Of a DNA stretch of 8,022 bases, positions 7,212 through 8,022 are shown one piece after another. The translations under genes and the position numbers were made by a program. Origin of the DNA: Clostridia bacterium (GTDB taxonomy: Bacteria > Bacillota > Clostridia > Lachnospirales > WQUN01); assembly GCA_025997155.1 (NCBI GenBank), contig BNUF01000102.1, forward strand, positions 1 through 8,022, in the 5' to 3' direction. Position 1 is the first letter of the stretch. Each line of letters begins with the position of its first letter. The notes under the pieces were generated by a model. The model was not told the origin of the DNA, searched no databases, and worked only from the letters and a program-made list of their open reading frames with translations.

Positions 7212-7448
7212 TTACTCTATATCCGCTTGTGGTTCAACTGTATCCATTATATCGTTAAGTTTAACATCAAGAGCATCGCAAATTTTCAGCAATACAGCAG
7301 TCTGTAAGTTTTCGCCTTTATTCAGCTTAGAGACAGATTGTGTGCTAATGCCAGATGCCAGCCGTAGGTCGTTCTTGCTCATATGCCTATCAAGAAGCAA
7401 GTGCCACAATTTCATATAGCTTATCGTTTTTCCTTTTTTGGTTGCCAT
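7212..7448 (-). CDS. Small XRE-family helix-turn-helix regulator
   Basis: A 78-residue DNA-binding protein of the Cro/C1 type. After a basic start (MATKKGKTISYMKLWHLLLD) comes the five-helix fold: helix-turn-helix across MSKNDLRLASGISTQSVSKL (about 23-42), then LLKICDALDVKLNDIMDTVE (about 52-71). The frame is open upstream to 7556, but I choose the ATG at 7448 because AGAGAGG (7465-7459) lies ten bases before it and the fold begins there; the longer reading overlaps the ATPase remnant. It lies 19 bases after the end of that remnant and 73 bases before kwaA. Its size equals that of controller proteins of restriction systems, and single-domain XRE repressors of this style are common in Firmicutes. 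Control of the island, possibly through the palindrome at 5739-5763, is inference. Confidence 0.88.
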   Translation of the reverse strand: MATKKGKTISYMKLWHLLLDRHMSKNDLRLASGISTQSVSKLNKGENLQTAVLLKICDALDVKLNDIMDTVEPQADIE

Positions 7449-7458
7449 ATTATTTATA

Positions 7459-7465
7459 CCTCTCT
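7459..7465 (-). promoter_or_regulatory. Ribosome binding site that fixes the XRE start
   Basis: AGAGAGG on the minus strand, ten bases before ATG 7448. It supports the 78-residue reading over longer in-frame starts that would run back into the ATPase remnant. Confidence 0.6.
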
Positions 7466-7467
7466 GC

Positions 7468-7876
7468 CTAATACTGCCCCTCAATATACAAAAATCCATA
7501 ACGTCCCATTTTTGTACCGCCGACAAATTCCCGCGGTTCAACTCCGTAAGCGACATAATCTAAATCGTGGATGTCGTTCTCAATAACGATAACTTGTCCG
7601 TCTTGTTGAGTCTCAAGCAAATATCGAAACATTGCCGTTCGCATACTTTCCGGGGCTTGGTCATTCACTCCTTGTTTTAAAGTCAACAGCGGCGAATCAA
7701 CCACAAACAAACCCGATAACCTTTGCCGTGGTCGGTATATTTCTCGTTACCATTTATAAAGACTTCAAACTTTTTTAAGTCGAAGTACGCAGATGACAAA
7801 TTTGCGTAACGACACTGGTCAAAGGTTTTCCACACATATTCTTTAAAAGTTTTTCTCAAACTTATCGGTATTAACG
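7468..7876 (-). pseudogene. Decayed C-terminal fragment of an SMC/Rad50-like AAA ATPase
   Basis: Two minus-strand frames together read as the C-terminal end of an ABC-type P-loop ATPase. The upstream piece (about 7870-7713) reads SLRKTFKEYV, then RYANLSSAYFDLKKFEVF and TDHGKGYR. The downstream piece (7713-7468) reads GLFVVDSPLLTLKQGVNDQA, then PESMRTAMFRYLLE, GQVIVIEND and GRYGFL before the stop. The VVDSP segment is the Walker B region. In relatives as I recall them, HGKGYR is followed by about 20-25 residues before the Walker B strand. Here the two blocks meet directly near 7713 with a change of frame, so an internal deletion is inferred. The N-terminal half with Walker A is absent. The remnant is joined at its upstream end to an inverted segment and then a kwaA-tail copy. 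Function is lost; the original may have been another defence ATPase. Confidence 0.72.
7651..7672. repeat. 22-base inverted repeat, arm 1 (inside ATPase coding sequence)
   Basis: Perfect reverse complement of 7877-7898. With one mismatch it extends to 26 bases (7651-7676 against 7873-7898). Read on the minus strand this arm codes for the GVNDQAPE part of the ATPase, so it is the original and the other arm the copy. Confidence 0.93.
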
Positions 7877-7898
7877 AGGAGTGAATGACCAAGCCCCG
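7877..7898. repeat. 22-base inverted repeat, arm 2 (at the rearrangement junction)
   Basis: Inverted copy of 7651-7672, placed exactly between the ATPase fragment and the second kwaA-tail copy. It shares three bases (CCG, 7896-7898) with the start of the 127-base repeat, which looks like junction microhomology. In the minus-strand frame it codes for the meaningless GLVIHSS. Confidence 0.93.
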
Positions 7899-8022
7899 TA
7901 AATTATCGAAGGTAAGATTGTCTGGTGTTCGTATTTCTTTTCTGCAGATTATAAACACCTTTGTCCCAGAATCAGTTGTAACATGGTAGCAATGGTATCC
8001 GAGAAACAAATAAGTTATGTTG
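7896..8022 (-). pseudogene. Second, 3'-truncated copy of the kwaA-like gene tail (runs off the window)
   Basis: Identical to 6659-6785. The minus-strand frame is open from the edge and reads NITYLFLGYH to TFDNLR. Instead of the last 12 residues and stop of the intact gene (RINNTTFIERGT) it continues in frame through the inverted arm into the ATPase fragment, ending at 7683. The 5' part lies outside the window, so a full-length upstream copy is possible. It may also be an assembly artefact at a contig end. Confidence 0.7.
7896..8022. repeat. 127-base exact direct repeat, copy 2 (at window edge)
   Basis: All 127 bases match 6659-6785 in the same orientation. The repeat ends only because the window does, so its true length is unknown. 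Confidence 0.97.

Noticed and set aside
7449..7556. N-terminal extension of the XRE protein to 114 residues
   Set aside because: The extra residues match no HTH protein, the region is antiparallel in function to the overlapping ATPase end, and a ribosome site supports ATG 7448.
7468..7710. 80-residue reading as an independent gene
   Set aside because: Its first codon is TTG inside GLFVVDSP, a Walker B strand, with no ribosome site; it is the 3' end of a broken ATPase gene.
7651..7898. Invertible promoter or phase-variable segment between the 22-base inverted repeats
   Set aside because: The ATPase motifs read in natural order in the present orientation, inversion would not restore a gene, and no recombinase is present; a templated insertion fits better.

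Overview
The window reads as a bacterial anti-phage defence island. Every intact gene lies on the minus strand, so transcription runs from high to low coordinates. Base composition looks moderate to AT-leaning. Strong Shine-Dalgarno sites, short spacers, and the style of the HsdM, HsdS and small XRE proteins suggest a Firmicutes-type bacterium (Clostridia or Negativicutes). That taxonomic call is inference; no marker gene is present. I see no tRNA, rRNA, CRISPR array or insertion sequence.

Layout in transcription order. The right edge (about 7896-8022) is a partial second copy of the tail of a small membrane-protein gene. It is joined through a short inverted segment to a decayed 3' end of an SMC/Rad50-like ATPase gene (about 7468-7876). 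Next is a 78-residue XRE-type regulator (7212-7448), then a small protein with about four membrane segments (6620-7138) that abuts a DUF4868-like cytosolic protein (5780-6619). Architecture, order and C-terminal motifs of these two resemble KwaA and KwaB of the Kiwa anti-phage system. After a 61-base gap with a strong inverted repeat comes a type I restriction-modification operon: hsdR (2881-5718), an inserted Mrr-type endonuclease gene (1943-2839), hsdM (404-1882), and the first 135 codons of hsdS, which overlaps hsdM by four bases and leaves the window at base 1.

How the parts may work together. HsdM and HsdS would methylate a bipartite target and HsdR would cleave unmodified DNA. The co-transcribed Mrr-like enzyme could attack DNA carrying foreign methylation, so entering DNA faces both modification-dependent and modification-sensitive cleavage. 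The Kiwa-like pair would add a membrane-anchored layer. The XRE protein is a candidate controller.

The least ordinary part is 7468-8022. It holds an exact 127-base direct repeat of the kwaA-like gene tail (6659-6785 and 7896-8022), a 22-base perfect inverted copy of an ATPase coding segment exactly at the junction, and an ATPase remnant that appears to lack an internal block with a frame change. This is either a real multi-step rearrangement or an assembly or amplification chimera. The repeat length of exactly 127, ending at the window edge, makes the second possibility serious. A second observation is a short sequence after mrr that resembles the hsdR 3' end, suggesting how mrr entered the operon.
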